From: Paramecium pentaurelia
Lineage: Eukaryota; Ciliophora; Oligohymenophorea; Peniculida; Parameciidae
Assembly (NCBI GenBank): GCA_905183005.1
Contig: CAJJDO010000052.1
Span: 464,020-528,019 of the forward strand
Length of the DNA stretch: 64,000 bases
Direction of reading: 5' to 3'
The position numbers were made by a program, and so were the translations under genes. A model generated the notes under the pieces. That model saw nothing but the letters and a program-made list of their open reading frames with translations, had not been told where the DNA came from and searched no databases. Shown one piece after another: positions 1-12,400 of the stretch; position 1 is the first letter of the stretch, and each line of letters begins with the position of its first letter.

Positions 1-1
1 T

Positions 2-2803
2 GAGGCAGTCAGATAAAAAGGACATGGATTTATATTGGCTCATTCTTCAGGATTATTTGGATCTACATTCGTTGATTTTTCAGATGTAAAACATTTATTT
101 ATATTCTTTAATAGAAATTTTAAATATTTGATCCTAATGGTGAAGAACCTAGATAGGCAATTGTAGCTGGAATAACAAATGAATTAGAAGGAATAGTAAG
201 TACAATTGAAGATAAGAGACATGGATTTTAAGATGGAGACAGTGTAACATTTAAAGAGGTAGTTGGAATGACAGAAGTAAATGAGAAAGTATTTAAAATA
301 AAGGTATATATATATTTATAAATATCAAAGGTAAAATCACCATATATGTTCAGTATTGGAGATACAACAAAGTTTTCATAATATATGAGAGAAGGAATTG
401 CAGTATAAGTGAAGGTTCCTGAAGATATTGAATTCAAATCATTTAATGCATCATTGAGTCATCCTTTTGCACCAGGCAAGAATGAATTAGATTTAATGGA
501 TTGGGAAAAGATTGGAAGACCAGAATAATTACATATTGTATATAATGCATTATTATAATTCACATAATAAAATGGTAGATAACCAGGATTATTGAATTAA
601 GATGATGCACAAAAAGTATGGGAATTAGCATAATAAATTAATAATTCAGATAGAGGAGAGGGAGCATTAAAAGCAGAATTAGATGAACAATTTGTAAAAA
701 ATACTTCATTGTATTTCTCAGCATAAATAACCCCATTAACATCATTCTGGGGTGGTATTATAGCATAAGAAGTAGTCAAATATACAGGTAAATTCACACC
801 AATTAGATAATGGTTACATAGTGAATTCTTTGAAGCCTTACCTGAAACAGAAGTTAATAGAACATTATTAAATAGTTAATATGATGATTATATTGCAATC
901 TTTGGAAGAGAAGCATTATAATAATTATAAAATTCAAAGATATTTATGGTAGGTGCAGGTGCTTTAGGTTGTGAATATATCAAAATGTTTGCACTTATGG
1001 GATGTGGAAATGGAACCTAAGGTTTAGTTACTGTTACTGATGATGATAATATTGAGATTTCTAACTTAAATAGATAATTCTTATTTAGAAAAAATAATGT
1101 TGGTTCTAATAAAGCAGCTACAGCATGCAGAGTTGGTGAATTAATGAATAAGACTTCCAAATTTAAATCTTATGCCCTTAGAGTAGGCAAATAAAATGAA
1201 CCAATCTTTAATGATCAATTTTGGGATGGATTAGATATAGCTGTTAATGCTGTTGATAATGTTCATGCAAGAAAATATATTGATTCATAATGTTGCTATT
1301 ATGGTAAACCATTATTTGAAAGTGGAACCCTTGGAACTAAATGTAATTCCTAATTAATTCTTCCAAATCAAACATAATCTTATAGTGAATCATAGGATCC
1401 ACCTGAAGATACTATTCCTTTATGTACATTGAAAAACTTCCCTTATTAAATTGAACATACAATTTAATGGGCTAGAGATTACTTTGCAGGATTTTTTGAA
1501 GATGGATCTCAAGATTGTATCAAATATCTAGAGAATCCAGTAAATTACATTAAAAGAATTTTGAATGAACTTAAATCTCAACCAGGTGTATTAAGACCAA
1601 AATTAGAATCAGTTAAGAAATTTGCTGAAGTTGCTTAAAAACCTACTTTACATGCTATTGTTGTTTTAGCTAAAAATATGTTCTAAGACATTTTTTGTAA
1701 TTAAATTAAATAATTACTTTACTGTTTCCCACCTGATCACAGAACTTCAGAAGGATAATTATTTTGGACTAATCCTAAAAGACCACCAACTCCAATTGAA
1801 TTTGATCAAAATGATCCTCTTCATCAACTTTTTATTCATAGTGCTGTTAATATTTTCTCATAAATCTTTGGTTTACCAAAATAAGATAAATTTGATGAAA
1901 TTGCAAAACTATTACCAACTATCTAAGTCTAATAATATGTTCCAAAATAAATGTAAATAAAAGAAAATGAGAAAGATTAAAAAGAAGAGAAATCTGAAGA
2001 TGATGAAACATAAATTTAAGCTTTAGCTCAAGAATTAGAAAAGTTAACTCTAGAAAATAAAGAAGTAACTAAATAATTACAAGAATGTGCATTTGAAAAA
2101 GATGATCCAACTAATTGGCATATTGATTTCTTATCTGCAGTCTCTAATCTAAGAGCAAGAAATTATAAGATCCCAGAAGTTGCACCATTCTAAGTTAAGT
2201 TAATTGCAGGTAAAATCATTCCTGCATTGGCTACAACAACAGCAATGATTGTAGGAGCAGTTGGATTAGAAATCTTTAAATACATTCTTAAAAAGAATGT
2301 TGGAAAAATGAGAAATGCCTTCATAAATTTAGCTTTACCACTCTTTCTATTTTCAGAACCATTACCACCTGGAGAACATTCAGACTAAGAATATAATGTT
2401 TTATTATTGGGACCAACAAAAGCAGTACCACCAAGTAATTATTTAAATATAATAATTTTTAGAATGGACAGCTTGGGAAAGAATTACAATTACTTAATAA
2501 ATGACTCTTGGATAATTCATTTAGTATTTCAGAGAAAAATATAATGTGAATGTTTCTTCCATCACTGTAGAATAATATATGATTTATACCAATTATCCAG
2601 TTCCATCATAAGAAACGTAAATTTATTAATTTAATAATTTTAGTTTGAATAAAGATTTAGGCCATTTGTATGCAGAAAAGACAAACTAACCACTTCCTGC
2701 TCATAGAATTTACCTAGATTTAACAGTTGGTGGAGAATTAATAGGAGATGGGGCTGAAATTAATGCTGATATTGCCCCTGTTAAATATCAATATAAAAAA
2801 TGA
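2..2803 (+). CDS. UBA1: Ubiquitin-activating enzyme E1 (5' end outside window)
   Basis: E1 adenylates the ubiquitin C-terminus with ATP and takes it up as a thioester on a cysteine, the first step of ubiquitination. 905 codons are visible and the N-terminus lies left of the window. Three short introns (86-114, 304-330, 2435-2462) leave an exact reading frame. The nucleotide-binding motif [13 protein letters not shown] starts near 955 and the catalytic-cysteine motif PLCTLKNFP near 1420; the C-terminal ubiquitin-fold domain follows the last intron. The region ahead of the first visible intron ([12 protein letters not shown]) matches the inactive-adenylation half of eukaryotic E1. Length and order of parts suit a full-size Uba1 of roughly 1000 residues rather than a two-chain SUMO or NEDD8 E1. 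The stop is followed within 45 bases by the next gene on the same strand. The identification is very secure. Confidence 0.97.
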
Positions 2804-2844
2804 GTTATTCAATAAATAATAAAATTAATATTTAACAGACATTT

Positions 2845-3618
2845 ATGAAAAATACATCCGCTAGTAAATAAGCAAACAAAACTAATGTACTCAGGAAGTC
2901 TGCTGAAAACTTACCTCCTTTTGCACCTTCAACCGAAAAAGATAAGGAAACCTCTAAGTTAGCTCATCTTGAAAGTAAATACACAGAATATTAGTAGTTA
3001 ACTTAAATAGAGTATGTTTATAATAAGACGCTTTGATGCCATTGTTATAAATGATTGAATACATTCCAGCCATCTAAAGAACTGATAGTGTAGTTAAAGG
3101 GTTAATGAGAAAGATTGAAGAAAATGAATCAAAGATTTTGAAATCAGAAAAACTACTTGAATCTAAAATTAAAAATCCAGATGGAAATCAAGATAAGGAT
3201 ACCAAAAAATAATAAAAGTAACTTTAAGAACTTTAAGGCAAAGTCAAAGATATGGAATAACAAATGAGTAATTTATAGAGGTATTATAATGATATTTAAT
3301 ATTATTAGATGGTATGAAGCCAAATTAAAAGAAGAAAATCAAGCATTATAAAGAAATCTTGAACATAAAATTGAAAAATCTAAAACTGATATTTAGAAAT
3401 CTGTTGGATCAGAAAAGAGAGTTAATACTGAATAATCCAAAACTCATAGTAAATAAGTATCATAGGTTTAACAACCATAAGAATCATAATAATAATATTA
3501 ATATAATGTACTATAAGCTGTTGAATAAATGGTGACAACATCTTTGAATCAAGTTAGAAATTAAATTCAGTAAGAAATAGATGAGTTAAGAGAATAAGTT
3601 ATAGCTTCAAAACAATGA
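2845..3618 (+). CDS. Small coiled-coil protein
   Basis: A 241-residue hydrophilic protein once two introns are removed: 20 nt at 2975-2994 and 28 nt beginning at the GTATTA near 3280. The start at 2845 is the first ATG after the E1 stop; an in-frame ATG at 2800 overlaps that stop and was not used. The N-terminus is basic and Ser/Ala-rich. Most of the rest is predicted coiled coil with heptad-like runs such as LMRKIEENESKILKSEK, followed by a Q-rich stretch and another helix. No catalytic motif is visible. Prefoldin-like, SNARE-associated or cytoskeletal helical proteins would all look like this, so no function is assigned. It converges on the minus-strand gene that ends at 3652, leaving only 33 bases between the two stops. 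Confidence 0.75.
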
Positions 3619-3651
3619 TACTTATTATTATCAGATATATATATATTTATA

Positions 3652-6050
3652 TCATTATGGCTCTTATTTTATTATTCCTGATCCTTCTCCAGGTTTCTTT
3701 ATATTGTGTTACTATCCTTAGTAAAGTCCCATCAATGGATTAAAATTTGGAAAACTGCCTAAACCCATTTGTTATTACAATTGTTACTATAAGTATTATT
3801 ACTGTTATAATGGATTCATACCCATTCCAGCTCCTAACTATTAAGGTAATCCAGCTTAAAGTCCCAATTAAGAACTTAATTGTTAAGCTAATAATTATTG
3901 TTATAATTATTAAAAGTTTTAGTTTTATCCCATCAAAGATTGAGGATTCATTTAACCTTAATTCATTCCTAATCCACCTAAGCTTGACATGTAATTCAAT
4001 AATTAAGATTGCATTGGATTACCCATCATTCCTGTTTAAGGAGGGAAAGATTATTAATTTAGTTATTATTACTACTATAAAAGTAGTAATTATTGAAGTT
4101 GATTATATTACATGACTTATTACAAGGCATTAGAATCAAGAGGTTATGAGAATTAATAAGGGAATGCAGGATTCATATGTTAAGGTGCTCCTTATAAACC
4201 TTGGGCAGGAATATTAATAGGTTGGATACCTGGGATATGACTTGATTTTTGATAGGGTTATTGATGTTAAATAGAAGGTGGTTATAGTTGTTATTGAGTT
4301 GGTTAAGGAGCAGTGAATGAAGAAGATGGTTACCCTACTTATTTTTTATTTTATAATTATGGATTCTATTAAGTTAAGTTAGGTGCTTAAGTAGTAATAG
4401 GTTTATTTATAATATCATTTGGTTTGTTTTTAGTTGGTTATTATTATTATTATTATTATTACTATAATTATTATTATAATAATAATTATTATTATAATTA
4501 CTATTATTATTATTATTATTATTATTATTACGACTATTATTATTATTACTATTATTACTATTATTAAATAGGTTTCTATTATTATTAATTAAGTGCTTAT
4601 TAGATTACAATGTCAGTCAGTTATTATTATTGCAATTATATAGGATTTTATTCAGGAGGAATAATTGGTTTCTTAATTTCTTATTCTAATTTTTCCATTT
4701 TAGATGCAGATGGTTAGTTCTAATATTCATTTAATTTGACTTTCTTTTATGGGGATTAAGGTTCTGAATCAGAATAATTATCATCTGATTCATTTGAATC
4801 ACTCTCACAAAATTTCTAGGTTAATTATTTAAAAATCTTTAATAATTGATCAAAGCATTATTTATAATTCTCTAATATTTCTGCAGAATCTCCTAATTTA
4901 ATAAATTTAGAAGGAATTTAATCTTCTTTTCTAACAATTTCCAAACATCCAGTATTAAGAAAATCAATAGCTTCAGTTACTTTTTTATTTTTATTTTAAT
5001 CATTATTTTCTTCTATCAACAAATAAAATTATTTCTCACCAGCTGTACTCAATTATTTAGTAATAATATCTTTAGTTAATTGACTTTAGAGTTTCTCCAT
5101 TATTATTTTAATATTTCCTTCTACACTCATAGGATTATAGTAGAGAGAAACACAAGTAGAAAATTTGATGATTAAAAATAAAGGATGTTTAACCTTATGA
5201 CGAATATTGGGAGCAGTTAAATAATTAAAAAGACTCTCGAAGTCATTTTCTATTTCTACATCTTGTTCAGTCTTCCTTTTGTTTTCTCTTTTGAAATACT
5301 TTTTATCTAACAAGTCAAAAGTAAATGGTTCTGCATGTAAATATAATTTTTTTTATTCAGAATTTCCAGCACTCTTTCGACTGTCTACAAAGATAGGAGG
5401 AGAAATTGTGGAATTCAATATTTGAGGTTTTTCAGTATCAGAATTTTGAATGTAGACACTCATTAATAAATGAAATTTCACACCTTCATTATTATATGAG
5501 GTTGATGCAAATCTCAATGCCTATAATAAAATTTGCAAATTAATTTACTGAAAAATATGCTTGACCATCAATCAGTTCTAATTTACTTGTTCCTCTTAAT
5601 CCAACATCTTAAAGAATCACACGACTACCTTCTTATACTTTTTTAACAGCATATAATTAAGCATACAAATTTTTAGGAGAAAGTAAAAGTTCCTATGTTT
5701 ATGAATCTTTGATCTATTAATATGTAAAAGTCTTTACTTCTAATCTAACCACAATATTTGGTAAATTCCAGCTCTTATGCCAATTCCATCCTAATTCTTC
5801 AGAATATTTTAGTTGTTTCTCTGTGTCAATAACCAAAGTAACATATGGTTCAGGATAGGCCTAAGAATGTTTTATTGATATATATTTACATCTCCTTCTG
5901 GATGAGTCAAAACAATTGAAGGAGTTGTTTCTATTTATACTTTATTCGAATTGATTGTAATCTCTAGTGTTTGAGTAGCAGGTACCCAATCCCATTTTGA
6001 CGATTCTAGAACGATTTAAATTTACATGTACCTGTGTTTTAGTTAATCAT
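3652..6050 (-). CDS. Q-rich protein with beta-rich N-terminal half (possible transcription factor)
   Basis: 771 residues after removal of three introns (6006-6031 and two more of 29 and 28 nt). Residues 1-280 look like folded, strand-rich sequence, with a block reading VILQDVGLRGTSKLEL, then AYFSALRFASTSYNN, then SPPIFVDSRKSAG. The latter pattern recalls immunoglobulin-like DNA-binding folds of the Rel/CSL/p53-like type, but I cannot assign a family. A helical middle part leads to an acidic Ser/Asp patch (DSNESDDNYSDSEPQSP) and then a C-terminal half of Q, N, M, G and P residues, including an almost pure glutamine run encoded by TAA/TAG (around 4440-4570). A folded domain plus acidic patch plus Q-rich tail suits a transcriptional or RNA-granule regulator; that is inference. 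Confidence 0.85.
4437..4566. repeat. TAT/ATA trinucleotide microsatellite encoding polyglutamine on the minus strand
   Basis: A long run of TAT units with a few interruptions. On the minus strand it reads as TAA/TAG codons, that is glutamine in this code, inside the Q-rich protein. On the plus strand the same DNA reads as polytyrosine, which is a shadow. Such runs slip easily, so length differences between strains are likely. Confidence 0.9.
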
Positions 6051-6497
6051 AGTAGGTGATTTAAAAACGATGTTATATTTAGAAAAAGATTTTATATAAT
6101 GATTAAAAATGATTTATTGATTCTTAGATTTGTAATCCAATATAGTGTAATGTGAGCATAGTATACAAAGCTTAAATGACGTATAATCAAAATTTCACAT
6201 GAATTAATAAAAATATTATGAATTAAAACTATTAATATTAGAATCAATATATTGTACTTACAAACAACATCATTCATACTTCTAGATTTAACCTCTTCAG
6301 TTGAAAATATGACATTTTTTAAATTTATACATTTAAACAAAAAAAAGACAAATATTATTAAGAAATAATATAATCAACTTAAATTCATTATCTAAAGTAA
6401 AAATATTTATTTATTTTTAAATATTCATATAGAGAGTAAAAATAGAGGAAGATCAATATAAATTAATATTATTTATTTATTATAATAAATTTTCATT

Positions 6498-6528
<31 letters not shown>

Positions 6529-6601
6529 TTGTATATCATCTTATATTAATACATAATTAATTAGCATTCTAATTATATATATTTCCATTTATTATTATTT
6601 G
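6051..6601. other. Intergenic, divergent promoters
   Basis: Very AT-rich spacer between two divergently transcribed genes. It contains a TA dinucleotide run at about 6498-6521. A minus-strand open frame of 82 codons (6092-6340) has low-complexity, AT-driven composition and no recognisable domain; I do not call it a gene. Confidence 0.6.
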
Positions 6602-7422
6602 ATGATTCCTCCTCCTCCACCACCACCACCACCAAAATAAATTGAAAAAGAAGATGCTTTTAGAAAGAAACTCTTAGAAAAATTTGGTAATTTCGAAGGG
6701 TCAACAACTGATGAAATTGAAAAAAAATTAAAAAAATCAGAAGACATTGATGAAACTTGTTTTAGTGAAGCTGATGGAACTGGAGTTTTAGAAAACTAAC
6801 CTCTAGATACTTCAAATTGTACACAATGTGAAAGATGTTAAAAATGGATAAAAAATGAATCATATTAACATCATTTAATCTGCCATTCTTCAAGGGTAAT
6901 ACTATAATATTATTACTACTAAGATTTTAGATTGGTTGTATTTGGGAGCGGCAATTAATTCAGAGAATGAAATTGAACTTGATCTAAGGACGAATGTTAC
7001 ATATATATTGAATGCTGCTGCAGAATGCTAAAATTTTTATCCTTAAAAATATTAATATCTAAAATTACATTTAATGGACACTATTGGTGAAAATATTTTA
7101 GTTCATTTTAATGAAGCTTATGAGTTTTTAGGTAATAATTTAAAAGTAATAAAAAGAAAAATGCAGAAAGGAAGGTAAATGTGCCTTAGTGCATTGTTAA
7201 TTGGGTAAATCTAGAAGTGCTACTATTGTGATTATGTATTTGATGAAACATCTTGGTATGAACTTAAGAGAAGCATTTAAATTTACTAAAGAAAAACGTT
7301 ATATTGTCAATCCTAATATTGGATTTATTAGATAATTACTCTAGTTTGATGAGCAATTATATGGAAAGAAATCAATCACAGCTCATGAAATCAATCCTTT
7401 ATGCAGTGTAGAGTTTGATTGA
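6602..7422 (+). CDS. Dual-specificity protein phosphatase
   Basis: 255 residues with two introns (6896-6923 and 7132-7156). The signature loop HCQLGKSRSA (HCxxGxxRS) is encoded near 7187 and supplies the catalytic Cys and the phosphate-binding Arg. The upstream sequence LHLMDTIGEN has the Asp expected for the general acid, and WLYLGAAINSEN is the typical start of the DSP fold. The N-terminus begins with a run of nine prolines and then a charged stretch with a CxxCxxC cluster (CTQCERC) and a CH pair, which may bind zinc or a partner. The family removes phosphate from Ser/Thr/Tyr, often on MAP kinases. No kinase-interaction motif is clear, so the substrate is unknown. Confidence 0.93.
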
Positions 7423-7987
7423 TGACATATACAACCTTCTGTATTCTATAAAAGAATAATAAAATATAAATCAATTTTAATTAACTTGTAATATAGTCAC
7501 AATTAAATCATCTACAAAAGTTCAATTAGTTATATTTTGAGTCTGATTTATAATATCTTTTATCATCTCATCTAATCTTAATTCTAATTTAAATAATTGA
7601 GAAATATCTCATATAATTTGAACTTTTAATATTGAACTATCTAATTTTGAAATTATTTCATTATATATATTCAATTATGTTATTCTTTATTTTTATAGTA
7701 TTCAATTTAAATGTAAAAGTAAAAGTATAATTAATATTCTACTACAATACAAAAGTATATAAATTTAAATTTCTAATTTATTATATTATAATTAATTTTA
7801 ACTAATCTTATTAAAGATAAATTGTCCATAATCTAGCATTTATTTATAATTAAAAAAACAAATCATTTTAATATCATATGAATTTAAAATTGATAATTAA
7901 TTTTTATTTATTTAAGAATATAAAATATATTAGAGAATCTAAATGGAAGTATTAATTTTAAGAAATTCATTGAACAATAATAATAAC
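7423..7987. other. Convergent intergenic region with possible relic
   Basis: AT-rich DNA between two convergent genes. On the minus strand between about 7690 and 7470 one frame reads as a helical, leucine/isoleucine-rich segment (for example LFKLELRLDEMIKDII) but is broken by two TGA codons and has no convincing start. It may be a decayed small coiled-coil gene or chance; TGA is sparse in this base composition. Confidence 0.35.
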
Positions 7988-9219
7988 TCATAATTATTAA
8001 ACTGGTAATTTTGAATAGTCTAAAGCTTCAATAATCCATTAAGGTATTTTTCCTTCTTTTTAATACCATTTTTTAAGAAACCCATTTACAAATTCAATTA
8101 AATTACCATCAATAATGGATTAACGTAAATTGAGCATCAATTATATTAAATAATTCAGATTATGAATAGAAATAAGATGACAAGCAACTTCTTCTTTTGC
8201 AATTAAATAATGTAGATATGATTATGTGTAAGATTTGCAAGCCTAACATTAACATCCTTTCTAAATTGGTTCAAATACATTAGCTGCTTAATTATTTTTA
8301 AGTTTAAGAAATCCATAATCTGTAAATGCAGTACCAAATCTAGCTGTTCTTGTAGAAAAAACACAATCAAACATATCAACACCTAAACAAGAACATACAA
8401 CAACATCAACAGGATATCCAACACCCATTAAATAACGAGGTTTATTTATAGGTAATTTAGTTGTACATTATGCAACAGTTTTCCAAAAGCTAACCTTGAA
8501 AAATTAAAACTATTTATATACTTTATCTTCTCCTCCAGCCAATCCTCCAATTGCATATCCATTTGCTTCTCTCTTAATTAAATCATTCAAAGATTGTTCT
8601 CTTAATTTTGGATCAACTCCTCCTTATATAATAGGAAATAAATTTTAATCATGTTTTCTTTTATGAGCTGCAATATCTCTATCTAACCATCTTGTTGTTC
8701 TTTCATTTGCTTCTTGCATACGAGGACCATCAGTTGTAGTCCTAACAACATCATCCAAAGCCATAATTATATCAGCTCCAATTTAATTTTATGTATGGAT
8801 TGAATCCTCTGGTCTTAAATACATTATTGTTTTATCATAAGGTGATTCAAATTTGACTCCTTCTTCAGTAACTTCACTAAGTTTAGACATTGAAACCATT
8901 TAAAATCCACCACTATCTGTTAATATATTATGTTTCCAATTAACAAAATTATGTAATCCTCCTACTTTTTCTAATAAATCACCCCCAGGTTTATAAGCCA
9001 AATGATAAGTATTTGCTAATAATAATCTACATCCCAAATCATCCATTTCTTAATAAGTCACTCCTTTCATAGCTCCTTTTGTTCCTACTGGCATATAAAC
9101 TGGAGTATTTACTTATCCATGTGGAAGTCTCATTATTGAAGCCCTTGAGGTGTTGAATTTAGTAGGTACCTTGCAAAATTGTGAGTTGCTAATATTGTAA
9201 ATTCAAGTGATTTTGGCAT
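7988..9219 (-). CDS. QTRT1: Queuine tRNA-ribosyltransferase, catalytic subunit
   Basis: 392 residues, two introns (26 and 27 nt). The enzyme exchanges guanine at the wobble position of tRNAs with GUN anticodons (Asp, Asn, His, Tyr) for queuine. Seen here: the nucleophile-side motif [12 protein letters not shown], the substrate-pocket motif GGLAGGE, the [11 protein letters not shown] segment, and the zinc site CQCQACK with a later His. The block [16 protein letters not shown] matches eukaryotic QTRT1 rather than the QTRT2 partner, and all key residues are present. The ATG chosen gives [11 protein letters not shown], the usual start region of this family. Eukaryotes must take up queuine, so this implies use of dietary or bacterial queuine. 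Confidence 0.97.
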
Positions 9220-9436
9220 TTAGTTAGGTTTGATTTTTTTTTATGATGTATTTTTTCAAATTCTTTTAATTCTTAAATATTTTATTAAATGATATACATT
9301 ATAAATGGAATATTGGAAAAAGAATATAAATATATAAGACTATGATAAAAAGTGAAGATAAATCTATAATTTTTTAATAGAAAAAAAATTGTTATAAATT
9401 CCATAATAGAACACATATATGGTATTTAGTGATTCA

Positions 9437-12400
9437 TCATATCTTTGTTAAAGCATCCTTATCTTTCTCACCTATGAATCCAATATAAAGAGTTATTATT
9501 CCATTTCCATTTCCTCCTAAAACAAAATCATTTTTTATTGCCCATGTATTTGGAGCTGTGAAAATTGCAGATATGTCTTATATAGTCACTTCTCCTATTG
9601 GTACACAACGACTAAAAACACCTGGATCATGGAATAAATTGATTTATAAAGGTTTCAGAGTATCAAGTTTAAATGGATCTAATATCTTTTTCCATTCAGG
9701 AGCAGCCCCTTTCACAGCAGTAGTTGATTTTTCTTCTCCATTAAATATCACAGTAACTTTTACATTTGAGGTCTTATTACTATCCATCAACTTAATTTTT
9801 TCTGCCTTAATAACAGCTACTTTTAATTTGCCTTTTAAGGATTGAATTATTTAAGATTAACTAATAGGAATTTTGATTTCTGGATCTGGAAGAAGGGGAG
9901 GATCTTAAACATTTTAATCATTCAATCTAAATTGAGTTTGAAGATAGAATTATTATAAGTTTGGTTGAAGATTACTATGTTGGAATCCATAAAAAGAATT
10001 AATCCAAGTTCCAGGTTATTATAAAATACTCTATAGATCAATAACAGTATCAGCTATTTATTGTTATTTTTCATCTATCAAATTGACTGTGATTTAAGGT
10101 TCTGGATTCTCAAATTAACATTTTAAATTATAATTAACATCTGCCTATACTAGATTACTATTGAATGATTTTTGACCTTAAGAAACTTTAATTTATGATT
10201 TTTTATCATAACCTACTATTTTAATAATATTGACATGTAGAATTCCTTATTAAGATTTTTAAATTTATGTTTCTGGTTAAGGCTGAGCAACTTATTATTA
10301 AATTTAATTTGGTTAGGCTAAAGAGACATTGTTTTTAATGGAATTTGGTACCCATTAAAGTTATAAGTAAATTAATCCATTCTTACCAGTGTTTCCATGT
10401 TCATCTTTTAGTTGGAATAAACCATTAATCCAAGTTCCTGGTTTTGCAAAAATATCATTTAATTATAGTTCTATGAAACCAAGAAAGTCACTTGAAACAA
10501 TAGTATCATAATCATAGACAGTACACATAATAGCAATATCATTGTATTCTTGTGATTACATATCTAAATTAAACTCTCCACTAAAGTTCCAAGCAGGATT
10601 AGGATCATCATCAATAGTTTTACTTTTAATAATTTGTTTACTTCCTTTAGAAATTTTGAATTCAACATATGGATCACTATTTCCCATTATGTCCACCTTT
10701 AATAATTACTTAGCATATGGAGCAAAAACTCTTAAAACTCCAGGCATTTTGGGTATGGCTGCTTATGCTTCCTTCTCCTTTTTTAATCTCTCTTGTTCTT
10801 CTTATTATTATCTAGCTATATCTTCATATAAATTCTTAGGTTATTATTAGATAGCAGATCCATCTCCATCAATAGTGAATAGAGCTTGTAGATATATTTC
10901 ACTTTTTTATGGAAAATCTTTTTCATTCAAAAGTGGAATTCGATAATTTACCCATTAACCTGATTTTAATTTACTGATATCTAGTTCACATTTTCCAAGA
11001 ACATCATTAGAATTGTAATCATAATCAAAAACATTAATATAAAGTCTTAATAAAGATAGATCTTCTTAAGTAACTTCTTTAAATAAATACTCTCCACAAT
11101 CTATCCAAAAACAATCTAATTTATCATCTTAAGTTGTAGTCTTAAATGCTGTAGTTGATCCTTTTGAAATCTTTATTTCTACAAAAGGATCACTTAATCC
11201 AGTAATATCTTTGTTTTCTAAATTTTTCAAACCAATATAAGTAAATTTCAATTTACCATTAAAAGTAGGAGGCTTACCTTAATTAATAAATTATGTAAAA
11301 TCAGTAAGTGCTGGTGGATTTTTATCTAATACTTCCTCTGTTCTGAATTAAGCTTAGAAATAAACATAAGACTCAATTAATTTACCATCTCCATCATAAA
11401 GTTAATAATATTAATTAATCCACATACCTGGTTTTCTGAATAAATCAGTTAATAATACAGTTATACCACCAAATACTGTATCACTCCATGCAGAATTGTA
11501 ATTTTTAACAATTGCCTTTATTCTTTAAGTCAGAATTTATCTTTCACTTATTGAAATCTTAATAATCTCTTCATAATTCCAATCTGGATTTTAATTACTC
11601 TCAATATGTTTACATTTGTAATTCTTCTCCATATCTTCAGTTAAAATAAAAGTAACATAGGGATCTCCCTTTGGTAATTATCTAGCATTTGGGAATCGTA
11701 TACATAAATCTCCTTCATACATTTTAGGTGGTATTCTTAATCCTACAACACCTTCATTATAAGGATCTGGAATCCAAACAAACTATACTTTTAATGATCC
11801 CAAATTAGGATTTCCTTTCTTACTTGGATCTTTTAATGGTAGATCTTGTAACATAACTGATCCTGGATTCTTTTCTAATATATCAATCAAATCAACTTCA
11901 CATTACCCAAGAAAATCTTTACCAATTTCATCATCATCATATATAATGAAATTAATAGTATTCATTTAAACTTAACATCTCAACAACTCTATTACTAGAC
12001 TCCCTTGAAAATCCCATATTGGATCTAATGTATTCTCTTTAATTGGAGTCTACATTTTCTTTGTTTCACTACTTAATCCACATTCCACAAAAGGATCACT
12101 TTTACCAGTCATATCTGAATTATAGAGTTATGATGCAGATATAATCTTCACATCTACTTTTCCAAGTACTCTACCATAATCATGTTTCAATTCTTAAACA
12201 GTATCACATGCTCTTATACCTTCTGGAGTTGTTTCTTAACCTGGAAGTAGAAATTTACATTAGACATAAACTTTACCCTCTGTCAATTGATATTATTTAT
12301 TAATCATCCATTAAGTAGGGTTATTGAAACATTCCATCCATTCAAGTTCTACTTCTCCTAATAAATCATCACTCATAGCATCTGAATCATAGATTTATAA

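Noticed and set aside
3747..4115. Plus-strand open frame of 122 codons and the long Tyr-rich plus-strand reading up to 4700
   Set aside because: It is the complement of the Q-rich minus-strand gene; the plus reading contains several TGA codons, while the minus reading is continuous with a folded N-terminus.
6092..6340. 82-codon minus-strand open frame
   Set aside because: Hydrophobic, AT-driven composition, no domain and no exon continuity with the neighbouring gene.
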